This document shows, piece by piece, positions 1 through 7,228 of a DNA stretch of 15,804 bases. This DNA is from Chloromonas sp. AAM2. Lineage: Eukaryota > Chlorophyta > Chlorophyceae > Chlamydomonadales > Chlamydomonadaceae. Made by a program: the position numbers and the translations under genes. Position 1 is the stretch's first letter; every line of letters starts with the position of its first letter. The stretch covers positions 1 to 15,804 of the forward strand of contig QAXH01002029.1 of assembly GCA_004335635.1 (NCBI GenBank), given 5' to 3'. The notes beneath the pieces are model-generated. The model did not search any database, was not told the origin of the DNA, and saw nothing but the letters and a program-made list of their open reading frames with translations.

Positions 1-698
1 CTGGTCGGGAGGGACGGCTGCGGCTGTGGAGCAGCGGGAGCACTGAGCTGACCCGAGGCAACGTCAGTAACCGGGTCAGGCGCAGGAGGCAGTGGCTGCA
101 AGTCCACACGACACCACTGAGCAACGATCCAGCCGAGGACCGGGTCAAGCACACGGCAGCTGAGAAAGCGACCGCGATCGTTGCCTACGTTATAGGTGCG
201 GTTCTGAAACGACATAAGGTTGCAGCGCACAGCTGTACGCTGCGCGGCTGGCACAGCTGCAGGAGACACAGGCTGGCCGCCCCGGCAGTTGAGGTTGTGC
301 AAGTTGACGTCGAACCAGATGTTGTTGGACAAGACTAGGCGAGCCAAAACTGTTGTGCCACGGCGCACGTGGTTGAGTACAATACCAAAAACAAGCGAGT
401 CTTCAGCATGAAAGCTCAGAGACACCCAGGTACATGGCTGAGGTAGGGCGCACATTGGCTCGGTGAGGGGCGGGGGCTGGACCCATGGTGTGTCTACGTC
501 CATAGCAATGTGACAAGACATGCGGGACGCGCTGCGTTGCTGCCATGCAGGCGCAGGCTGACCCAGGCGCCATTTGGTTGGTAATTGCTGCACTCTAGGA
601 GCGGCAGAGGCAGGCAAATCCACGGCCATGGGTGCCATGACAGTGTGGCGGGGCGTGGCAAGAGCAGGGAGAGCGGGTGGGGTTGCATCCACATCCAT
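1..698 (-). CDS. Partial hypothetical proline-rich protein (runs off the left edge)
   Basis: An uninterrupted minus-strand frame runs from 851 to base 1; the upstream in-frame stop is TAG at 852-854. The first long-frame ATG is at 698 and opens with MDVDATPPALPALATP. From there 232 codons are visible and the 3' end lies outside the window. The first ~90 residues are rich in Pro and Ala, with three MxVD-type motifs (MDVDATPP, MAVDLP, MDVDTPW). A more globular stretch follows, including SLVFGIVLNHV, NNIWFDVNLHNLNC and GRFLSCRVLDPVLGW. It then returns to a Pro/Ala/Gln-rich tail. Third codon positions favour G or C as in the ftsH exons, which supports real coding. I do not recognise the family. 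The start is uncertain: an upstream exon could join anywhere in 699-851. Overlapping plus-strand ORFs look like shadows. Confidence 0.5.
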   Translation of the reverse strand, partial: MDVDATPPALPALATPRHTVMAPMAVDLPASAAPRVQQLPTKWRLGQPAPAWQQRSASRMSCHIAMDVDTPWVQPPPLTEPMCALPQPCTWVSLSFHAEDSLVFGIVLNHVRRGTTVLARLVLSNNIWFDVNLHNLNCRGGQPVSPAAVPAAQRTAVRCNLMSFQNRTYNVGNDRGRFLSCRVLDPVLGWIVAQWCRVDLQPLPPAPDPVTDVASGQLSAPAAPQPQPSLPT

Positions 699-851
699 GG
701 GTGTCAGACAAACATGGGTGTATTCGTATGTGCGTCTATCGCACACGGGATGGACAACGGGTGTTGTGGTGCACGGTACCACAGGGCCGATTCTGGGACA
801 GTGAACTAAGAGACAGGACCTACTGGGTAAAAAGACGAACCGGTGTGTGAA

Positions 852-968
852 CTAGTCTGACAGGCCAGTACCACAGAAGTCGGTGATGCAAGTCGCCACC
901 AAGTGTTCCAACTGCTTCACTCTCTTGAGCAAACTCGTGTTTTTTTTGAGCTGCAAACAATCAACTGT
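852..968. other. Short spacer between two minus-strand genes
   Basis: Lies between the left-edge ORF and the 3' end of the next minus-strand gene. It contains a run of eight or nine T at about 938-947. No polyadenylation motif of the algal TGTAA type was seen on the minus strand here. Confidence 0.3.
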
Positions 969-1292
969 TCAAACCAACAAGGAGGATGCCCACACAGCTC
1001 TTTGAAGCTCTGAGCTTGAACTGCTGCTGGTAAGGCACCCACAGATTGGGGCATGATATGCACCCATGCGAGCCAGGACAAGAAGGGATGAAGGGCGGAA
1101 CCAGTTCATGGGATGCTCAGGCTGTGATCCATACGCTTTGCATGCACGTTCCTGCTTATCGTGGCTGGTTGCCTTCCTATCTGGCTTGTCCGTTCCTGCC
1201 TTTTCTGCCTTTGTTCCTGCCTTTCTTCTCCTTTCTTGCTTAGGGTAGGTCAGGGCGGTACACATCCCGTCCTGTGTCCTTTGACGGCGTCC
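969..1292 (-). CDS. Possible C-terminal exon of the 1417-3237 gene
   Basis: After an acceptor (ATCAG) at 1293-1297, the minus strand stays open in phase 0 for 107 codons to TGA at 969-971. It would splice from the donor at 1416 with a 124-bp intron. The peptide is basic and low in complexity (KQERRRKAGTKAEKAG near the start, a run of six Ser near the end). Codon choice is weaker than in the upstream exons, so this could be 3' untranslated sequence. A competing short reading from the same acceptor in phase 1 ends at TAA 1240-1242. Confidence 0.3.
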   Translation of the reverse strand, partial: GRRQRTQDGMCTALTYPKQERRRKAGTKAEKAGTDKPDRKATSHDKQERACKAYGSQPEHPMNWFRPSSLLVLARMGAYHAPICGCLTSSSSSSELQRAVWASSLLV

Positions 1293-1416
1293 CTGATGTA
1301 ACAAACCAATCACACACCACCACAGGTCAGCATCTCCAGCAATCTTCCCAGCATGGTCTGCATGCATTCTTAAGCCATCAAGCCTGTACTTACAAGCATC
1401 CATATGTTGTTCATAC

Positions 1417-3237
1417 CTCCATCATTGAGCGGGCCAACATTCTCAGCTTATCATTGGGCAGCAGCTCCCTCAGGGCATCAGGCTGGTCATACAGTAGTGA
1501 GAGGACCTTGAACCCACCCACCTGGAAGCATGAGCAGCACAAGTAGATAGGCAAGATCCCGTAAACGTGTGAACGCCCGTTCCATGGCAATGTGTGCACA
1601 ACAACAACTATGGCAGACAGCTTAGCGTGCCAGGCATCATAATACAACATCGTGACCGCCTCACAATGCCACACCAGCCAGTTCTGTTGGTAAAAACTAT
1701 TTGTCATGTGGGACTTCATATGCACAAACCAGATGTCTTGATTGGTTCGAACTGTTGAATAAGCTACCGGCAGCCCGCTGAGGCACATTGAGGCAGCCCG
1801 TTGAGGCACATTGAGGCAGCCCGTTGAGGCACAATGACGCAGCCCGTTGAGGCACATTGAGGCAGCCCGTTGAGGCACACTGAGGCAGCCCGTTGAGGCA
1901 CAATGAGGCAGCCCGTTGAGGCACATTGAGGCAGCCCGTTGAGGCACATTGACGCAGCCCGTTGAGGCACATTGAGGCAGCCCGTTGAGGCACAATGACG
2001 CAGCCCGTTGAGGCACATTGACGCAGCCCGTTGAGGCACATTGACGCAGCCCGTTGAGGCACATTGACGCAGCCCCTGCCTGTATCAACGGTCTTACCTC
2101 TTTAACAAGGTCCTTCTCTGCCACATAACGTTCGAACGTCGCCACCGCCCTGGACAGAACGTGGCACAACACAACACTGTGTGGCAGACAATGTGGACCC
2201 ATCAGTCCTCAGCTGCCTAGCAGTTGGTGTGCATCAACAAGCAGAATACAGTTAAATGGAGTCCCTTCCCTCTATTCCATCATAGTAAAAACAGATTAGG
2301 CAATGCTGATGGATCTTGCGTTCTGTCTGGGAGTAGGCAAAGTGCTTTAAAGTAAAGATGCAAGTGGAAACAAGTGGGCCGTACATGTGCATGCGTAGCC
2401 CGCCATTTTGCCCACATTTGATTTGCGCGTTCTCCCTTGGCCTGTTCCTCACTTTCTCTTTGCCAGCTGCTTGTTCGGCGCATCCCACTCCGTCACCAGG
2501 AGAGTCTCACGCAGCTGCTTCACACTCTGGATGTAACCTGTACAAGGGCAACCAGAGACAGGCAAGATGGTCAACATGGTGCCTGGCTCAATGCCAACAA
2601 AATAAGCCTGGCAAACTTTTCATGCACTTCATGAGCAGCGTAGCCCTGGATGTGCAGTTGGTGCCAGTCAGCCCTCGATGTCCTGAAGCCTGATACATAC
2701 AGCGTCTGAATAGCTTTATGCGTCGTGTCAGCAACAGTCTACTGCAGCTGTCTACTTATGCCTGACGTGCAACATTGCATGTGTACAGGAGTTGGCATCT
2801 TGATGCTTGCTGAGGCCAACCACAGCAATATCAACCTGTTCTACCTTGAGCAGCTCTGGGCTGCTGCATCTGCTGCCTGATGCAGGCTCTGAGAGAGCAA
2901 ACTATCACCCTTGACCTTTCTTTCCCATACATGCCAGCTGAATCGACTGCGCACCTGAGTTGATCAGCTCCACAATCCCTGATTGGAGCTTGCTGAATTC
3001 GTGTAGGCTGCCGTGCGTGAGCGTGTCCCGTTCCTGGTTGTGAGTGTCATTGTCAGGCGAGCGCGATGGCGCGTGCTGTGACTTTTCCGGCGTCGTGGCT
3101 TCCGCCGAGCCGGACTTCCTGCAGCGATCATCGGCCTGATTGGTTCCCACCGCAACGTGCGCGACCTTTTTTGCTTGGTCTACGGCCTGCTGAGCCTTGG
3201 CGTCCTCCATCGACACCAGTGTGGACCAGCAATTGCT
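1417..3237 (-). CDS. Unrecognised helical protein, multi-exon gene (partial model)
   Basis: Four minus-strand exons join with matching phases: 2955-3237, 2453-2537, 2098-2149 and 1417-1521 (525 nt, 175 codons). Each junction is GT-AG. Exon 1 has a charged linker (MEDAKAQQAVDQAKK) and ends LHEFSKLQSGIVELINSG. Exon 2 reads YIQSVKQLRETLLVTEWDAP. Exon 3 reads AVATFERYVAEKDLVKE. Exon 4 starts VGGFKVLSLLYDQPDALREL and ends RMLARSMME. The product looks soluble and alpha-helical; I do not recognise it. The 5' boundary uses a CTAG acceptor after a pyrimidine tract at 3238-3241; an upstream exon with the start codon is not certain. The C-terminus is unresolved: an acceptor at 1293 keeps the frame to a TGA at 969-971, while another acceptor at 1358 would add TMLGRLLEMLTC. 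The third intron (1522-2097) carries a minisatellite. Confidence 0.55.
1771..2075. repeat. 23-bp tandem minisatellite, 13 full copies plus 6 bases
   Basis: Units start at 1771, 1794, 1817 and every 23 bp to 2047; a partial copy ends at 2075. Each unit begins cagcccgttgaggcaca, followed by one variable base, then tga, then g or c, then g. Only these two positions and one C in unit 1 (1778) vary. The last four units are all of the tgacg form, which suggests recent expansion at that end. The array lies inside the intron 1522-2097 of a minus-strand gene. Since 23 is not a multiple of 3, the reading frame shifts each copy. All three minus frames are open, giving a spurious 23-residue peptide repeat (MCLNGL, CASTGC, NVPQRAA). 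Confidence 0.95.
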
Positions 3238-4272
3238 CTAGAGGAAGCGCAAAATCAGCTGGGCTAAAGCCCCATTCCTTGGGGTCATACTGTGGCTGCG
3301 TGCAGTGAGACACCAGGGAGATGACTCAGAGGCATGGTTTGCGGTAACGTTGCAAACGTGGCAGATTGCAGGTCGCAGGTCCTCGATTGTCATTTTGCAC
3401 ACAGCGGAAATACACACATGTGGGATTTACAAATCAACCAGAATCTGCTGCCATGCTGAATTGCTTGTGCATTGCGAGCCTTAAAGATCCGTACAGGGCC
3501 TGCGTGTGCTCCACCGCACGCGAGTTTACAACGCTAAAGGATAATAACTCGCACGATCGCATGGCGCCCTCCCATTTTGAACGCCGATGAGATGGTTCAA
3601 GGTGTCCGGAGACTCGGAACGAAGCATGCGTCATACTGCTGATCAGCCCAAATCAATAGACAGGCAGCGCGTAACCCCAGCGGACAGGAACACTGGCACC
3701 TAGGCTGCAGGGTCAGGCTGACGAAGCACCAGACGCCCATCTCGCAGGCAAAAAAAGCAATGATCCTGGCCCAAGGCCCGCCAGGCTGCAGGCGGGCTGC
3801 TGGCATGGGCTAGGTTGCCCCAGAAGCGTGCAGCGGTCGCATTGCTGACACGCGTGACCAGGTCAGGCGTGGTCGGCGCAGGTGCAATTGACCGGGACCA
3901 GAGATGGCGCCTGCCATAGTTCATGGCGTCGAGGGGGGGAGTTCACGTACTGCTCTGACTGTATGCGATTAAGGAGAGATTCTGCCCTGTGGACTGGGTG
4001 GCCCCTGTATAGCTCTCCACACAGCACTTAGTAATTATTTTGATAATGTGTCGTGTGGGTTTGCTGTTGTACATGCTATCATCGCACCAGCGCCGAACTG
4101 CGGCTCCAGCAAATCAAGGACGCCCTTGCACAAGACTGACAGCGCGGCACCGGACGTTGCGGCAGACGAACCGTGTGAAGTGCGGACATCCATGCGGCCA
4201 ACTGAAGCAGCGACCTGGCCGTACGACTGCGGCCGAGCGGCCGTTACCCAACGACCGCGGCCGGACGGCTGA
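3238..4272. other. Region without a convincing gene; weak minus-strand ORFs
   Basis: Two minus-strand stretches have some coding character but no consistent splice model. One, 3434-3562, starts MRSCELLSFSVVNSRAVE and ends near a possible donor after AADSG. The other, 3700-3924, starts MNYGRRHLWSRSIAPAP and continues RVSNATAARFWGNLAHAS; it is Arg/Ser/Ala-rich and could be an organelle-type presequence. A run of seven T near 3751 separates this frame from a second GC3-rich frame (ARIIAFFACEMGVWCF). Either could be a 5' exon of the 1417-3237 gene, but the phases could not be matched. A stretch at 3244-3305 (DPKEWGFSPADFALP on minus) is probably intronic. Confidence 0.25.
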
Positions 4273-4368
4273 CATGATGGCCCGCATGATGGCTCACATG
4301 ATGGCTCGCATGACGCCTCGCATGACGGCTCGCATGATGGCTCCCATGATGGCTCGCATGACGTGTTC
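4273..4368. repeat. 12-bp tandem repeat, 7 full units plus a degenerate unit
   Basis: Units of catgatggctcg start at 4273, 4285, 4297, 4309, 4321, 4333 and 4345; the next copy (4357) degenerates. Variation is limited to T/C in the atg-atg/acg position and the last two bases. Because the unit is 12 bp, both strands stay open across it. The plus strand would read Met-Met-Ala-Arg repeats and the minus strand Cys-Glu-Pro-Ser repeats. The surrounding ORFs (plus 4040-4552, minus 4035-4424) show no other coding support, so I treat it as a simple repeat. Confidence 0.9.
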
Positions 4369-4392
4369 GCATGCCCACGTGTATGACGTGCG

Positions 4393-4459
4393 GTCAAAGA
4401 CGTACTGTCAAAGTCACAAGTCAAAGACGTACTGTCAAAGACGTACTGTCAAAGTCGTT
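4393..4459. repeat. 14-bp tandem repeat block
   Basis: Three exact copies of gtcaaagacgtact lie at 4393-4406, 4420-4433 and 4434-4447. They are interleaved with two diverged copies (4407-4419 and 4448-4459) that keep gtcaaagtc. It starts 24 bases after the unrelated 12-bp repeat array ends. Confidence 0.9.
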
Positions 4460-4466
4460 GACCGGA

Positions 4467-4748
4467 TCAAATCGGAGTCAAATCCTGAGGAAACATCAGA
4501 AATCCGCCATGCACTGGTCGTCTCAGTGAGCAACTGTCGGAATTGCACTTAGAGATGGCGAGATGGGGTATCATAGCAGGTGTGCATGTCTTCCATGCCA
4601 TAGAATCAGGCACAGTCATCAGTGTCTGGCTACTTAACAACAGTTCAAGACCGAGACGATCACAGAAGTGCTTGAGAGCCAAGGCTCCAACATTCAGTAT
4701 GCGCCTGTCCGGCTCAAATGAACATTTGACAATACTGTTTAGCCTCAT
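4467..4748 (-). CDS. Weak 93-codon ORF
   Basis: An ATG-initiated minus-strand frame from 4748 to TGA at 4467-4469. The middle looks somewhat protein-like (FEPDRRILNVGALALKHF), but third-position GC is moderate and no splice sites or neighbours support it. It may be chance or a decayed exon. The plus-strand ORF over the same bases (4543-4845) is no better. Confidence 0.18.
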   Translation of the reverse strand: MRLNSIVKCSFEPDRRILNVGALALKHFCDRLGLELLLSSQTLMTVPDSMAWKTCTPAMIPHLAISKCNSDSCSLRRPVHGGFLMFPQDLTPI

Positions 4749-4880
4749 TCTTTCCTGCTGTGCTGTGCTTCTTTGGCCATCCTTGCACAGTCAGCATAGG
4801 GTCTGGATCATGCCATCTTCCCAGTTATTGGCATGGCTCGTGTGAGGAGTGAGCATACTGTCTCCCATCATTCCCCTTTT

Positions 4881-5169
4881 CTACTGCTCTGGTTCCCCAG
4901 GAAGCAGTGCATGGCGGAAGGCCATGATGCAGTATTCCGCCTTGCATGAGAGAGTGTGTGCAGCCAATAAGAACAGCTGAACATTCCAAACAATCTGACC
5001 AAGAGGTACCATTGATAGATAGCATGGCACCCGGACATGCCCATGCCTGCTCCGTTCATAGCGTGACAGTCAAGCTCTGCTCGTCTGCCAAGCACTTTCT
5101 CACCGTCACGGCCCACTTCAGCTGCTCAACACCAGCATGGTCAAGTTCTTTCTTTGTCAACTCCGTGAA
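4881..5169 (-). CDS. 3' end of an unrecognised gene (two exons)
   Basis: Two minus-strand exons join in phase 0 across a 127-bp GT-AG intron (4977-5103). The upstream exon, 5104 to about 5169, reads FTELTKKELDHAGVEQLKWA and ends VT before a GTGAGA donor. The last exon, 4881-4976, reads LFLLAAHTLSCKAEYCIMAF and then RHALLPGEPEQ, with a TAG stop at 4881-4883. Together the segment is an amphipathic to hydrophobic helical tail with two Cys. I do not recognise it. In the same frame a TGA sits at 5170-5172; upstream of it the frame is open again back to an acceptor near 5250 (LKGNCKIDERVDEQSP). Either the true acceptor is at the GAG just before TTGACA, or the gene is broken. The 5' end is not resolved. 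Confidence 0.45.
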
Positions 5170-5471
5170 TCAAGGCCATTGAGTTGGGCTTTGTTCGTCC
5201 ACACGTTCATCTATCTTACAATTTCCTTTCAGCCTGTAGTGAAGAGAAAGCAATGGTTACTAACCTCCTTCAGCTGAAGTATACTGGGTAGTGTAGCTCT
5301 GCTAGCGACAAGATTCGGTTAGCAGTTGACTCGGAGGTTGTTCTCGGCTGTGTGACCTGTACCAGGCGGTGTCTAGTGCCCAATGAAGCGCTGCAGTTGA
5401 AAAATTCGTGGTGCGGAGGGTTTGGCTGCCCTAAATCCGAACTTGTCGCATGGTGTGGTTGTTGTGCTGGC

Positions 5472-6117
5472 ATGGCTCAGCCCAGCACGCGGTCCACTTC
5501 CTGCAACAGCCAACAAACCAGTGCACGGGCGCATGTGCTGGTGGCAGATTGGTGAATCAACTGTGGATATACCCATATTGTAAACTAATCACAGTGACAG
5601 AAGGGTTGTCAGACGAGACTTTGCAGGCATGGCCAGTGAACCTCTGTCCACTACCCTCAGCTTTTACGCCAAGCACATCAAGTGCCAGCAAGAGGCTGAG
5701 CTTGCGCATGCTGAGTGACTTGCCCCCCCAGGTAAGGTTTGAAAGGCGCACGCCCATGAGGCACACAGGCGTGCTCAATGCAGCATGAGTGGAGCGGCTG
5801 ATGGGCTATGGGGAAGGGTGGACCATGCTGCGTGTGTCTGACATGCAACTGACTGGATGGACGGCTGTTGCATTCGTAATGATTACACAGGCACCATTGG
5901 CACGGACGGCAAGGGCAACAAGTCAGGTCGCTCCAGCAGTAACAACTTCTGCTTGTTCTGCACCGCACTCGCTTACAAGAGTACCGGAGAAGTGAAGCGC
6001 ATGTACTTGAGCACATGAAGTGTCCTCCCTCACGCAGGCAAGAAGGTGTGGACAGCTGATCTCACCGGCTTCAACAACCGCATGACCGCCTCCAACTTCT
6101 TCTCCAAACAGGAGTGA
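5472..6117 (+). CDS. Candidate four-exon small gene with one in-frame TGA
   Basis: Exons 5472-5551, 5661-5731, 5891-5926 and 6038-6117 all have GT-AG introns and matching phases (2, 1, 1), totalling 267 nt. Exon 1 starts MAQPSTRSTSCNSQQTSARA, a Ser/Thr/Arg-rich, presequence-like start. Exon 2 gives FYAKHIKCQQEAELAHAE, then TGA at 5716-5718 (codon 46), then LAPP. Exon 3 gives TIGTDGKGNKS. Exon 4 gives KKVWTADLTGFNNRMTASNF and ends FSKQE before TGA 6115-6117. Exons 3 and 4 have strong codon bias and are the most secure. The alternative is two units: a 45-residue protein ending at 5718 and a separate gene owning exons 3-4. A run of seven C (5723-5729) at the exon 2 donor could also hide an indel. 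The family is not recognised. Confidence 0.4.
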
Positions 6118-6586
6118 TGCACTGGCTCTCAGTCATTGCTCTCTTGCAACGGTCTCAAGTCAAGTGTAGCCTACACCGACTGCAGCATATTGACTGTGGG
6201 ATGTGCGAGGTTGACAAAATGCCTTTGTAGGCAACTGAATAGGTACCTTAGTAAGTTTCTGGACATGTGAAATATAACCAGTGCTTAGTTGAGGATATAT
6301 TTCCATATATTTCCATGCCTGGTTGGAAAGCATCAAAATGCCAAAGTAATTGATTGGCCTTGATGCCAAGCTATAAGACTGTCATTAGGTATAAGTATGT
6401 CATGAGGACTTCGCGGTGGCAGAACACACGAGGAGTCACACAGCAACTGCCCCAGTACTAAAGAGTCACACAAGAATTGTCCCGGAACTGGCATTTTTTT
6501 TGCAGCACCATTCGACAGGAATCTTCGCATCTGATAATTGCAAGGAGGGAGTGCATACCAGGAAGCACGTCCGATGTAGATATCAA
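6118..6586. other. No gene recognised
   Basis: The sequence is more AT-rich than the coding parts and probably holds the 3' untranslated region of the plus-strand gene ending at 6117. No TGTAA polyadenylation motif was seen on the plus strand. The plus-strand ORF starting at 6416 is low in coding character and overlaps the better-supported minus-strand exon at 6645-6836. Confidence 0.3.
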
Positions 6587-6836
6587 CTATTTGTGCAGAC
6601 TGCGAAAAATTCTGCTAGTGAAGGGGAATCTAGCCGTGACTCACAACACATAGCCATAGATCAGGATGGGCACAGCAACAGCCTTGTCAATGCGCATCTT
6701 GCCGGTCAAGCTGACACGCCTATCACTGAACACCTTGCGCTGAAGGTGCTGAGCAATTGCTGTTTGATCAGCATGTCCAGTGCCTCTGCTGATGAGCTTC
6801 ACCACTTCAGCAACAGCAGAGGAGCGCACAACATTG
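6587..6836 (-). CDS. Unrecognised exon(s) of a minus-strand gene
   Basis: The minus-strand exon 6645-6836 begins after a CACCAG acceptor and reads NVVRSSAVAEVVKLISRGTG, then HADQTAIAQHLQRKVFSDRR, then VSLTGKMRIDKAVAVPILIY. It ends at TATGTGTT before a strong GTGAGT donor. The exon is 192 nt and phase 2 on both sides. If the donor is used, an acceptor at 6600-6609 adds only LHK and a TAG (6587-6589). That intron would be just 45 bp, shorter than any ftsH intron here. Without splicing the frame stops at once in TGA (6642-6644). The peptide is basic and helical; the family is not recognised. The upstream exon was not found. Confidence 0.45.
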
Positions 6837-7228
6837 CTGGTGAAATGGGGCATGCTGTGAAATGGGGCATGGTGCTGTAAGGGATGCGTGCACTGAGTGC
6901 ATTGGGTGCTTGTGTTTTTCTTGACTTGCAACCTGTGACCCAGCGCACTTGTTCTCCCGCTGCATCTCAGTCACCAAAAAAAAGATGTTTGCCAGTTCTG
7001 GGACAGTTTACAGGTACGCCACTGGAACCAGTATAGAGCCAGCCAGTAGATGCAACTTGCACAACAAAATGATAGAAATCAATAAAATCAACGAACATAA
7101 GGACAGAAAGCAATAAAACCACAGAAAATAGCTCAATCATTCGCCGTACAAGCCAACAAGCCAGGAAAGGACGCTGCATGCGCTCCTTGTGTGGCTGTGC
7201 ACATAGAATCCTGCTCTGCAACTGAACA
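6837..7228. other. AT-rich spacer with probable 3' untranslated region
   Basis: About 7060-7145 is the most AT-rich part of the window, with several aataaaa-like strings. It lies directly downstream of the minus-strand stop at 7229-7231 and upstream of the exon ending at 6836. The minus-strand ORF over it (6967-7221) is hydrophobic but has no coding bias and is probably untranslated. Confidence 0.35.
7008..7012 (-). terminator. TGTAA polyadenylation motif candidate
   Basis: The minus strand reads CTGTAAAC here, about 217 bases past the stop codon at 7229. TGTAA is the usual polyadenylation signal of green algae such as Chlamydomonas. The motif is short, so the match could be chance. Confidence 0.3.

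Noticed and set aside
1740..1755. tRNA B-box-like ggttcgaact
   Set aside because: No matching A box, acceptor stem or cloverleaf could be found around it.
1771..2075. CRISPR array
   Set aside because: Units are directly adjacent with no spacers, and the genome is eukaryotic.
1411..2202. A single 263-residue repeat protein on the minus strand
   Set aside because: It reads through two clear exons and the intron between them. The donor at 2097 and acceptor at 1522 are good and the middle is a minisatellite open in every frame.
5104..5250. General TGA reassignment, suggested by in-frame TGAs at 5170, 5716 and 14186
   Set aside because: The 698-codon ftsH gene uses TGA as its stop and has none internally. 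Extending guessed frames naturally meets stops, so the cases near 5170 and 14186 are weak.
6416..6880. 154-residue plus-strand ORF
   Set aside because: Its second half is antisense to the stronger minus-strand exon at 6645-6836 and its first half has no coding bias.
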